NCBI GenBank assembly: GCA_029204225.1
Contig: CM055096.1
Location: 65,001-129,000 of the forward strand
Length of the DNA stretch: 64,000 nucleotides
DNA from: Diphasiastrum complanatum
Taxonomy: Eukaryota > Streptophyta > Lycopodiopsida > Lycopodiales > Lycopodiaceae
Direction: 5' to 3'
Position 1 is the stretch's first letter. Each line of letters starts with the position of its first letter. A program made the position numbers and the translations under genes. The notes beneath the pieces are model-generated. The model saw only the letters and a program-made list of their open reading frames with translations. It had not been told where the DNA came from and did no database searches. This document shows positions 43,253 through 53,460 of the stretch, in pieces.

Positions 43253-44890
43253 AAGGATGATGACATTTGGGTCAAGGCCATGGGAGAGGAGATGGAGTCA
43301 ATTGCTAAGCATAACACATGGGACTTAGTAGAACCACCAATTGGCAAGAAACTCATTGGTTTTAAATGGGTATACAGGACTAAGTACCATGCAGATGGAA
43401 GTATAGCAAAGCACAAGGCAAGATTGGTGATCAAAGAGTATGCACAAAGTAAAGGCATCGACTATGAGGAGACCTTTGCACCGGTATGTAAGTTGAATAC
43501 TCTACGTCTACTTGTTGCCTTAGCTTCACATTTTGGTTGGCCTTTGCATCAGATGAATGTGAAATCTGCTTTTCTAAATGGTGAGTTCGAAGAAGAGGTA
43601 TTCATGGATCAACCTGAAGGCTTTGAAACGAAGGGACATGAAAATAAAGTATGTCGCTTGAAGAAAGCGCTTTATGGTCTTAAACAAGCACCATGTGCGT
43701 GGTATAGCAGGATTGATGCCAACTTTCATTCAAAGGGAATGGTGAGAACACATTCTGATCCAAATCTATATGTCTTATGCTTTGATGGTATGGTTGCTTT
43801 GATTGCTCTTTATGTTGATGACTTGATTATTACGGGAAATAATCAAGAGATGATAGACATGATCAAGAAAGACCTCATGGAACAATTCGAGATGACAGAT
43901 CTCAGTCTGATGCATTATTGCCTTGGAGTAGAGGTGTGGCAAAAAGGACACGAAGTGGGTTTAACACAGGTGAAGTATGTCAAAGAGTTGCTGCACAGGT
44001 TTAGGTTGCAGGATTGCAAACCAGTGAATACTCCTATTGAACTAGGTAAAAAAGCTTTCTGAGCTTGATGAGTCACAATCATTTGATGCTACGCTGTATA
44101 GACAGTTAGTAGGGAGCTTGATTTACCTTACCACAACTAGACCAGATATATGCTATGTTGTTGGCATTGTAAGTTAGTTTATGGCAGCACCTACGGAAAT
44201 GCATTTGAAGACAGCTAAACGCATTTTGCGTTATGTGAAAGGCACTTTACCCTATCGAAGGCTGATTGGATCATTGTTGTATTTTGCAGACAACACTAGA
44301 CCTGATATAGCATTTACAGTATACTGGCTAAGCCAATTTAATCGGAATCCAGGATCGTTACATTGGAAGTTAGCAAAAAGAATAGTACAATATCTCCAAG
44401 AATCGAGAGACTATGGACTATGTTATTCGAAGGAAGCTGAGCTTTGAATCCAATCTTACAGTGATGCAAGCTAAGCATCCATGAGGGATGATAGCAAAAG
44501 TATTTCAGGATGTTGTACTCTAGCATCTGGCGCAGCCACACTTTGGATAAACAAGAAACAAACAGCAGTAGCTCAATCTTCGTGTGAGGCCGAACATGTA
44601 GCAGCAGCTAAGATGGCAAACGAGCTAATATGGATCAAACAAATGTTGGAAGGATTTGATGAAACTATTTTTGAACCTTATGTCTTATGGATAACACTTC
44701 AATAATCTATCTTACGAAAGATCTTGGGTTTCATTCAAAAACGAAACATATAGCTATCAAGTATCATGTTATTTGGGACTTAGTCAAAAAGAAGATACTA
44801 AAGACAGTCTTCATACCAACAGAGGAAATGACAATTGATATCTTTACAAAGCCACTCAGTAAAGCTTTGTTCAAAAAGCAGCGAAGATGA
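43253..44890 (+). pseudogene. Copia element K reverse transcriptase and RNase H, chimeric
   Basis: 43253-44062 is a nearly complete copia RT: KLIGFKWVYRTKYHADGSIA, YEETFAPVCKLNTLRLLVAL, MNVKSAFLNGEFEEEVFMDQ, LYGLKQAPCAWYSRID and the YVDD box at 43811-43822. It breaks in an A run near 44047. The connection region then appears twice: first at about 44092-44252 (YRQLVGSLIYLTTTRPDICY ... KRILRYVKGT), then at 44252-44430 (YRRLIGSLLYFADNTRPDIA ... LAKRIVQYLQES). RNase H follows in two frames at 44481-44890 (SSCEAEHVAAAK, MDNTSIIYLTKD, DIFTKPLSKAL). The two connection copies are too different to be a simple tandem duplication, so a join of two copia families is likely. Confidence 0.85.
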
Positions 44891-44914
44891 TTGGGATTAA
44901 TCCAACTACCCACT

Positions 44915-44926
44915 TTGAGAGGGAGC
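44915..44926 (+). other. Polypurine tract of element K
   Basis: TTGAGAGGGAGC before the putative LTR start; the usual position after the RNase H stop. Confidence 0.65.
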
Positions 44927-45343
44927 TGCAGAATACCTCAACAGAAAAATCTCGGTTCTACCAACAAAGTGCACAATCTAATTGACAAAGGCTAAGAAAC
45001 TTGAACTCGAATTCGAAACCGAGCTCAAAACATTTTTATTATTGTTCAAACTCGAACTCGAAACGAATCAAACTCGAACGATAAATTATCTCGAAGGATA
45101 AACTATCTCAAACAACAAATTGTCTCGAACAATAACCTTTCGAGTCTGGAAACAAAACGTTGTTGAATTATCAACCGTCTTAGTGGTTAGATCGATTGTT
45201 ACAGAAGGAAGAAGCCAAAAGACCTATCTTGTGACAATATAAATACATGTGCACTTACTCATTGTAAATAACAAGACAACAAGAGATGTATACAAAAGAA
45301 TCAGAATCAAAATTATAAAAATTTGAATCAAATTTTCTCAACA
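44927..45343 (+). repeat. 3' LTR of copia element K (about 417 bp)
   Basis: It starts about TGCAGAATACC and ends TTTTCTCAACA, a common copia LTR end. A TATA-like ACAATATAAATAC lies near 45233. The repeated words CTCGAA/AACTCGAA fill 44999-45125. No matching 5' LTR is in the window, so the ends are inferred. Confidence 0.6.
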
Positions 45344-47761
45344 GATGATTTTTTTAGTTGTTCTGATTATTTGAAATTGTCTATCACATTCATACATATA
45401 TCTCCTAAATCCGCATGCTTTATTCAATCAAGGTAAAAACTGCTCTATCAATACATAGACCAGAATCAGAAACGATTGAAGACACTGATATTAGTTTGAT
45501 TATTCAAACTATCATCTTGTTCTCTAAAGGAGAATTCCTAGTATTTTTCCTACAATGGCCAGATAGAATGAGAGATGACAGTACTCTCTGAACAGTTAAA
45601 TCTTGTTTTAATACAGTTTAAGAGTTACTGAAATCCTGTTGGGTAGGATTTCCATTCATGTAATTTCATATTATAATATTTTGATAGTTTTATTAATATT
45701 GACGGAGTAATGCCAAACCGGGCAATAAAAAGATAGACAGTCCAATTTTATTGGAAAAATATTTGATAGGATTTGATCAAAAGTAAAAAATTGATTTCAT
45801 TTCCAGTTAAATCCTATGGTGAATTATATTTAAAAGATGAGATTAGTAGTGTTTTTCATACTAGTAGATGATTTTTGATATATCAGTTATTCATCCTAGG
45901 TATAGGATAGAAATGAAATTGTTTCAGACTTTTTTGCTACAATTATTAATTTTAAACATTTACTAATGTCGTTACGTCTTCTTAGTACCTTAGCTGAGAT
46001 AGATTTTCAGGGAACTAAAAATTCTAAGGAGGGAAGAAGAGTGGACTTCAATGCTAGTAAGTGCGATCGGGAAATGTATTTCACAATAAGGATTTTGGTA
46101 ATCTTGGTAAATAATTGCTTAATACTGGATATTAATTTCCTGGATTAAATTCATTTAGTTAAATTCATAACTGATATATTTGTAACCATTGAGTTATCCA
46201 TGGTTAATTGTGATGTTAGAAGAGGAATTTGATACATGGATTACATTGGTTTTGTTGATTGATATAAGCTTATCCCTAGAGTTAATGCTCTTGGATCCAA
46301 GGGGATTCGAAGCTTATCATTAACCAGAAATGATCAGAATGTAATATTGAACCATATTAATTATTCTGTTTAGATCACAAGATCAAGTGTGGATTGTGGT
46401 ATCTATTTGATAGGCATGCCAGTCATCCAAATAAATGGATTCTCCAGTGTTTGGAAACAAGAGATAATATCCTATATGGATTATAGGACAACTAGATGAT
46501 CAATGGATCTCTAGAATATCAAATAAGGCGGTTAAGGGTTTTCTGAAAGGAAAAGATGATGGTATGGGACATCAGTAATTTTGGAAAGGAAATTCTGGGA
46601 CTATAAAGATCTAATGATCAAGGCTATATTTTAGTACCTAGTCGCGATATGGGAAAAAGAAAATCATTGATCAAATGTGGGGATTTTTGGGAAATTTTGA
46701 GAAGTTAATCTAGAAAGTGGTATCTCACTATTTACAAAATCAGAGGCCGTCAAATCTAATTCTCGCTTTCTTAATTAATCCTTTACTTCTTAATAATTTC
46801 TCGAATATAAGACGTCAAACTGGTTTATATGAATTCTTTCCAGCATGAAGTTATTCTTCTGAAAGAATGATATGTCATATAAATTACTACTTGTGTGAAT
46901 AGACTTGGAATTCATATAAATTCTAACATTAAAGTGTTTTAATTTCTTAAACCTAGAAGATCTCTTTGTGCATAAATGAATTTTGATGGAATGGTAGTTT
47001 CTATCACTCAAAGTTGAAGATATTTGAAAAAAAAATAGTAAGGACACTATTCTTAGGCCTTATTGACATGAAAAAGCTATCTCTAAGTTGAAAATTCACT
47101 TTGGCCTCCAAATTGCCAAATTAACTCAACCTAAATTGTTGGTGTTTCTTCTTCAATATGTTAACATAGACGACTCATAGACTTATGCTACGAGTTCTAT
47201 AGAACTCATAACTCATAGATGACTTGAACTAAAGAAACGAGTTACTTAAACTCCTAAGCACTTGTAAGGTCACTCGAAGACTTAGGATATGGGTTCTTTG
47301 GAGTTCGTAGAAACTTGTATGGGTAATTTATGGGTTTCGACCTTGCCTAAATTAGGAGCAATTGACCAATTCTAAATTATCTAGATTTTACAAAGCCAAT
47401 TACAAAGTGGAGTACTTAAAAGATGGTGCAAGGTGCTTCATTAGCTATGTATGACGTTTCATCTCCTCCAAGTTTTCACATAAAATCCACTCTGCTACAA
47501 AAAGGACACATAAAAGATCAAAACAAAGAGAGTGCGCACCAAATGGCCTTCAAATTATAATATTTATACGAACAGGCAAGTCACAAGAATTATGACACAC
47601 TTGTGTAATTTATACACAGCAACGAAAAATTCAATTTCTTGCCACACTATTCAGCAACGGCACACCAACATGAATATATATATATTGGTATTGCAATCCA
47701 TGAATATATACATATCAGATTGCAATTCAGATAGTAGCTAAGAATGTGATACACACATCAG
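45344..47761. other. Non-coding, A/T-rich intergenic DNA
   Basis: No open frame with a recognised domain, no LTR end and no primer site. It probably includes the 3' flank of the transporter gene (just left of 47762). Confidence 0.5.
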
Positions 47762-50700
47762 CTATGATACTTTCTCAACCTCTGACAGTTCGACGTTCAC
47801 TGAGTTTTTATACTTGTAGCGATATGTAATGATTAGGTAGCCTACAAAGTTTAGAGCACCAAGAAACATGGTCAGCCAAAAAAAGTAGTCCAGATGGCCA
47901 TTCACGTTTAAATTGTCTGATATCCACCCTGAATCATGCTCATGTCTTGTGATGGAAGTAACAATCGTGATAAGAAGACTGCTCAGATAGCCTCCCATTG
48001 AAAATGCAGCAAACTGAAGGCTCGTTGCAATTCCTCGAATACCTTCATGAGCCTCACTATATAAAAATTCCATTTGCCCACTCTCCACAAAAGCCTCTGA
48101 TGCACCCCCCAGAAAATACTGCGGAGCAAGCCACAACATGCTCAGTGGGACAGTAGCAGCCGGGTTGGGATGCAGTGCATGATCTCCGGCTATCCTACGT
48201 CGGTTTACTTCCACCAGTGCAGCACTTAGCATGGAAAGCATTACGAGGATCAAGCCTACACCAGTCCTTTGAAGCGTGGTCAATCCTCGAGGATGTCCTG
48301 TGAAACGACGAGTAACTGGAACAATCATGCTTTCGTATGCGAAAGTACAAATACACACACCCAAGATATTAAATATGCTGATTGATGCAGGTGGAATTCG
48401 AAAATTGTTCAAACGATTGTCCATTGTAGCAGCTTGCTCCACGAAGATACTCCACATCTGTATGTCAAGCATACTATAAATCACTACGCTTAGCCAAATA
48501 GGAGCAATCTGCAATAAAAATTTGGCCTCTTCAACCTGTGTAACCGTGCAAAGCTTCCATGGATTTCTTTTGCTTTCGTCGACCTCTTCTGGAGAATTGG
48601 TCATCATTGCTGCTTTGTCCAAAAATCTGCAGAGTAACACAATTTTATCACGAATTTAGCAGAAAAATTGAAAATACGAATCCTGATTCATTATTGAAAG
48701 GGTCTAGTTTTTATAGTCTCCTTTTTCCTAGCACGAACAACAAGAAAGCTTACCTTTGCTTCCCAATATATTTGTTTTGGTACTAAGAGATAATTTACAG
48801 TATTATATTGTACTCTTGGATCACTATTGAAGAATTACTTCATGATGTGAACTAAATTAGCATCCCATGTCACATATCTATGAGCTACCTATAGTGATCT
48901 CCTGGAAATGTAGCTTGCCATCTGGAGCCAAAAGGTCTCATTCCATCCCATTAGCAAATGGAGTTGGTGGATTAGCTATAGGTTTGGGAGGTGAGCTATA
49001 TGCCAAGGCCTACAATGTTGATTGAGTTCAAAGTCATGATGAAAACTCAATAAGCCACTATGTTTAATTTCTAAGAAAATGATTTACATGAATTGTGGAT
49101 TCTAGTATAGCTTCAAGTTGTGTAATATTTAAAACTATGGAAAGAGACTTAATTTAGTATTAAGAATTATATGCTCTTTTAAAAATTTATGTGCGATGTG
49201 TTCATTTTGTTCTAGAATTGATGTGAGTTTAGTAAAACATTCAATCAAGATTTATTTTAGAGAGCATCATGATTCATGAATTGCAATCAGTCCAAGATGC
49301 ACACCAAGATCTTTATAGCGAATTGAGTTAGACATTGTAAAAAACTTTAGGTTATTGCACTCAAGTTCGAAAAAAAGGATTTGGGTGAATCATGGATTCT
49401 ACAATGGGTGGTTTCACATAAGAATACTACTTAAGACAAATTAAGCGGCCCACTTGTGGGCCCTCAAGTGGGCCCTTTATCTCTTTTCCAATTAAAAAAA
49501 ATGCCTTGTCTAATTTGAATTCAAACATTACATGCTTGTGATCTTCAAATGATATGGCCTTCACATGGAAGGACCCGTGCTTTCAAATTAAGGGCTAAGT
49601 GCATATTTTGTACTGGGCATGAGGCTGTCCTTTTCCATGTGAAAGCACTAGGAATTTGAATGTCTAAAAATTAAAAATGTAAAAACAAAACTTACTTTAG
49701 TGTAGAGGATTAAAGGCTAATATTTCATACAAATTCATAAAATAATCCTTTGAAATTTGAAACATACTTTTATAAGTCTACATAAATTGCATTTCTTCTA
49801 CTCTAAGTTTATTATAAAATTGATCTTGGGTTTATTTCTAATTTAAAAATGTACAATTCACAAACTATTTTGCTTTGGACTCCAAATAGAGACCATTCAT
49901 TACATTGCACAATACAAAATTTCACTATAGAAAAAGATACTTTCCAAATATGTGACTACCTGTTTTTTTGCATACATGAACATTTTTTTTTTAAGGATAT
50001 ACGACACGTGTGTGTATTTTAATTGTAATTCGGCTGATTTTTGGGCCGTTTTGGGCCCTATATTATTTTGCATAATATAGGCCCATCCTTTTTTTCTCAT
50101 TTTAATCTAAATGTGAGAGAGACAAGAGAGAGGCCTAAAAAAATCAGCTCAACTGGAATCATGTGAGGTAATGGTCCATTAGTGGGACCATTATGACAAA
50201 TAATTCAATGCCCTGACAGCTCATGGCCTATGACACCTCATGGCCTATTGCCAATCAAATCTGTCCAGATTATTTAAGATAATGGCCCTCGCAATGGCTA
50301 ATTATTCATTATTATTATTCTTAATTTGATAATTTCGTTGATGATAAATAGACTCGAGGCATGGGCTTTACGGCGCGTCCAATTTTTGGCTCTCGGGGCT
50401 CTCAAAAGAACGGAGAGCTTTACCCTCTATAGATAAAACATTCTCTGTCTCTGTCGCTCGCTGCCGCTTTCACGAGAAGAGATTAAGGTGCTCTCAAATA
50501 GAATCACACAGAGCGTATATGTAAACTAATGAGAGCAAACAAGGCACAGGATTCGGAACTGGGCTTCTGCTAATGAGAGCAAGCAAGGCACAGGATTGGG
50601 AACTACTTAGGACGTGAAAGTCTTTCTTTTGTACTTGCACAAGAGCAGGTGACAGTAAACTGCAGCAGAACAAGAAAGTCTTTCATTGCATCTTGAATTT

Positions 50701-52821
50701 CTTAGAAAATTAAAATTAGAGCTTGTTAACCATATTACTGTACCTGCTCACACTAATACTTGAAATACCTGGTTGTGTATGTAATCGTTAGTTACATTCA
50801 CGACGTTCTACAGAGGGACTCCTCTCCACTTCTCCGATGTAATAGGTAATACCGTCATTCACCAGAAATTTTAATAAAATAAGTAGCTAGAGAAACTTCA
50901 TGTGCTCTCTCGATTCTCTCATATCTGTATTGCTCGCTGATCTGTATCGCTCTCTGTCGCTCGCTGTTGTTTTATTCCTGTTGTTGTTGTATTCCTCGCT
51001 AGTGTTGTTGTATTCCTGATTTATTAATAGAGCTATTGCTGATGGCGTCGGAGTTACAACGAGGAGTTAATTGAGATCACTGTAATAATGCAGCAATTGA
51101 TGAATATATTGTGTCTAACCTGAATTGCTCGGTGTGTAACAGCTTTCGAGTTCCTGTTTTGCTATCCCCGGGTGCTTCATACAACTGTTTGTCTGGAGCG
51201 GACACTTTGATGCCCCACTTTCGAGCCGCTGCCACCCAGACTTGAACGATCCGAGTAATAGGATTGCCCTTAGGCTTTTGAAAGCGATAGAGCGGTGTAC
51301 CAGCTGCATTGAGTAGAAGCGCGATAGCAAGCACACCTAATGAAATGGCATAGCCCAGCGTAAAGCTTATGCTTTGCTCAATGTAAATGATTATGGTGTT
51401 TCCGAGAATTCCTCCACAGCTAAGTGCTAAGTATGACAAACTAAAATATCGACTTTTTGCATTGATCTCAATTGGGTGGCCTTCGTCATATTGATCCGCT
51501 CCAAAAGCGATCAAGCATGGGAAAAATGAACCACATCCCAATGCAGTAATATACAAGCCCAGATAAAAGACGGCTTTTCTTATGCCTGTTGTTTCTGCGC
51601 AAATTCCTGTGCATGTGTGAGGCTTCAACGAAGGCAACGCGGTTGCTATCACCAGAATGGCCATACCCTGTCAAATTAAATCAAACAAGAAACTATGAGT
51701 TCAAATACTTTTGTCGTGGTGTCAAATTTATATAATGAGCTCTGAAAATCTATGAGCTTTTGAGGAAGAATGACCTGGGTAAAAATGGGGCCGTTTTAGT
51801 TAGATAACTTCGTTCACTTCAAAAGATTATAATAAGTTAGAGTCATGCACTTCTCTGTGGCATCCCAGAAGGACTTAGTAAGGTATAGTATTGTGAGATG
51901 CAGTACTGCGACATTTGTCCGAAGCTGGAAATGATCTCACTAACTCCCCTAATTGTCAATCACGATCGATATCTCGATTCTCAATCAACAGAAGAGGTCC
52001 AACATGCTATGAAATTATTCGAGAATAAAGATAAATACGGCCTTCACCTAATCACATACGTAGAAGTTCTACTTACAATCATGTGGACCAATATAGAGAC
52101 CAGAGAGGTCAGAGATCGTCCCAAATATGAATCCGCAACAATTGCTCCAGATAAAGAGAATACGCTAAGAGATGCCAACCAACTATTGACATCAGACGCC
52201 GCTTTCGAGTTGTTTATATGCAATTTTTTTGTTAGATAAACTACTAAGTTGGTAGCGACAGCATCATAAGCCGTTCTTACAAGAAAAAGACACCCTGCAT
52301 TCGATCATAAGATAATTAGAATGGAATGTTCCCATACATATAAGTAATTCATGATACAACCACAGATACCGTTAGTTGCTCCTTCGCACACTCACAGAAA
52401 CGCATCAGTTTCAAAGTGAAGCTTAGTGTTCATTACGAGGGATCATGCATATTAAGATTACTTTCTGGTTAGTTACTATGAATGATCCACATATATATTC
52501 TGCTGACAATCTACATTTTAATAGGAATGTCGATCATGGACAGTGCTAAGAGAACAGACCAAGAGTAAATGGAAGACTTCTGTGGCCACCAGTTTGGGCA
52601 ATGACGGCTTGTTTTCCACGTGAATTAACAGAATCATCTGTTGTGTACTCCAAATTCTGCTGTTTTTCCATTACAGTAAGTTGATCTGTCCTCTCGCCGG
52701 ACATTTTCAACAAGTCCTCCTTCCCGGGCGAGACAATCGTGTCTCCCGGTTCGATACCACCTTGTTTCTTACTGGACATGACACGTTCTGGTATAGCTGT
52801 TGGAAGTGTGTTTAGTTCCAT
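47762..52821 (-). CDS. NPF (NRT1/PTR) family transporter, four exons, 630 residues
   Basis: Exons on the minus strand: 52821-52560, 52294-52077, 51667-51120, 48626-47762. They add up to 1893 bases (631 codons with stop) with consistent phases (1, 0, 2) and GT-AG borders (GTCTGT/ATGCAG, GTAAGT/GACAG, GTTAGA/TGCAG). No stop interrupts it. Family marks are: GGHRSLPFTLG at TM1, LVVYLTKKLHINNSKAASDV, AIVADSYLGR, ATALPSLKPHTC, FGADQYDEGHP, LHTEQFRFLDKAAM, WKLCTVTQVEEAKFLLQIAP, RFTGHPRGLTTLQRTGVGL, PQYFLGGASEAFVESGQMEF. NPF proteins have 12 membrane spans with a central cytosolic loop and move nitrate, peptides, hormones or glucosides, usually with protons. Here the TM1 ExxER motif reads LFLVR and the TM4 GGIKP region reads GSFFP. 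The roughly 85-residue N-terminus before TM1 is polar. Substrate cannot be told from sequence. Confidence 0.92.
48627..51119 (-). other. Third intron of the NPF gene (2.5 kb)
   Basis: No gene is seen inside. It holds a tandem-like pair of AATGAGAGCAA(A/G)CAAGGCACAG about 50 bp apart (50528 and 50571), repeated CTCGCTG(A/T/C) words near 50457-50965, and TGGGCCCTCAAGTGGGCCCT near 49456. The polymorphic-looking stretch 50390-51060 could be a small old LTR-type insertion, not provable here. Confidence 0.6.
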
Positions 52822-52980
52822 GTTAGCTCACAGGCTTCAAAACTTTTAGAATTGGTATTGAGCTGGAAGAAGAGACAATTGCTGATACAAGATAGAACGA
52901 GAACGCGCGCCCGCAAGCGAGAGCGAGAGCGGAAGAGAGATGTGAGGCAATAATGCCTTCAGCGCTCGTTTTTCTCTCGC

Positions 52981-53017
<37 letters not shown>

Positions 53018-53085
53018 TCATATATAGTACAGTTTTTTTTTTTGCATCAAAGCCTCAACTAGTATATCCTCCAATCTAGACTAGA
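52822..53085 (-). promoter_or_regulatory. Core promoter and 5' leader of the NPF gene (copy 1)
   Basis: On the minus strand a TATA box (GTACTATATATGAATG) lies near 53017-53030, about 200 bases before the ATG at 52821. Between them lie a CA/TG dinucleotide run (52984-53015) and a purine/GC-rich stretch (52890-52935). If transcription starts about 30 bases from the TATA box, the 5' leader would be about 170 bases and contain part of the repeat. Confidence 0.55.
52984..53015. repeat. (CA)n microsatellite in the NPF 5' leader
   Basis: An uninterrupted CA run of about 16 units just downstream (minus strand) of the TATA box. Such runs vary in length between individuals. Confidence 0.95.
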
Positions 53086-53240
53086 GTTTTCTTTTCAACA
53101 AAGAAAAAGGTGTGGTGAGACCAGCTTTTTTCTCAATGGTATTCTCGTAAAAAAAACTACATAAGAAAGAAATAAAAACTATTTTTAGGATACCTAATCA
53201 TCCTATTTTCTCGTCATGTTTTGTCCAAGTGAGTTTTTTT

Positions 53241-53313
53241 CATGTTAGCTCACAAGGTGCTTTCAAAACCTTTGGGATTGTTACTAAAGTGGAATAAGAG
53301 ACAATCATTGCTA

Positions 53314-53352
<39 letters not shown>

Positions 53353-53460
53353 TGAGGCAATAATGCCTCCAACGCTCTAGTTTTCTCTTGCCATACATTT
53401 ACACACACACCCACATTGGCATCAAAGCCTCAACTAGATTACTATGTATTCCCAATCTAG
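53241..53460 (-). repeat. Second, upstream copy of the NPF promoter/leader segment
   Basis: It aligns with 52820-53085 in order: CATGTTAGCTCACA, TTCAAAAC, AGAGACAAT, GAGATGTGAGGCAATAATGCC, CTC(T/G)(T/C)GCCATACA, GCATCAAAGCCTCAACTAG. It differs by a (GA)n run (53318-53350) in place of the GC-rich stretch, a shorter CA run, and no TATA box. It keeps an ATG (53243-53241, minus strand) that would start a nine-codon frame ending before the main promoter. Confidence 0.85.
53318..53350. repeat. (GA)n microsatellite
   Basis: An uninterrupted GA run of about 16 units inside the second promoter-like copy. Confidence 0.93.

Noticed and set aside
29644-45343. Reading copia F (5' LTR at 29644) and K (3' LTR at 44927) as one element split by G2
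   Set aside because: The two LTR sequences show no resemblance, so they cannot be a pair; kept as separate elements.
46790-47047. 85-codon frame on the minus strand
   Set aside because: No homology recognised, A/T-rich, no promoter or intron evidence.
51898-52239. 113-codon plus-strand frame opposite NPF exon 2
   Set aside because: It is antisense to a well-supported exon and has no domain.
52823-53017. Open frame reading through the CA repeat (poly Cys-Val)
   Set aside because: It is an artefact of the dinucleotide run in the NPF leader, with no domain.
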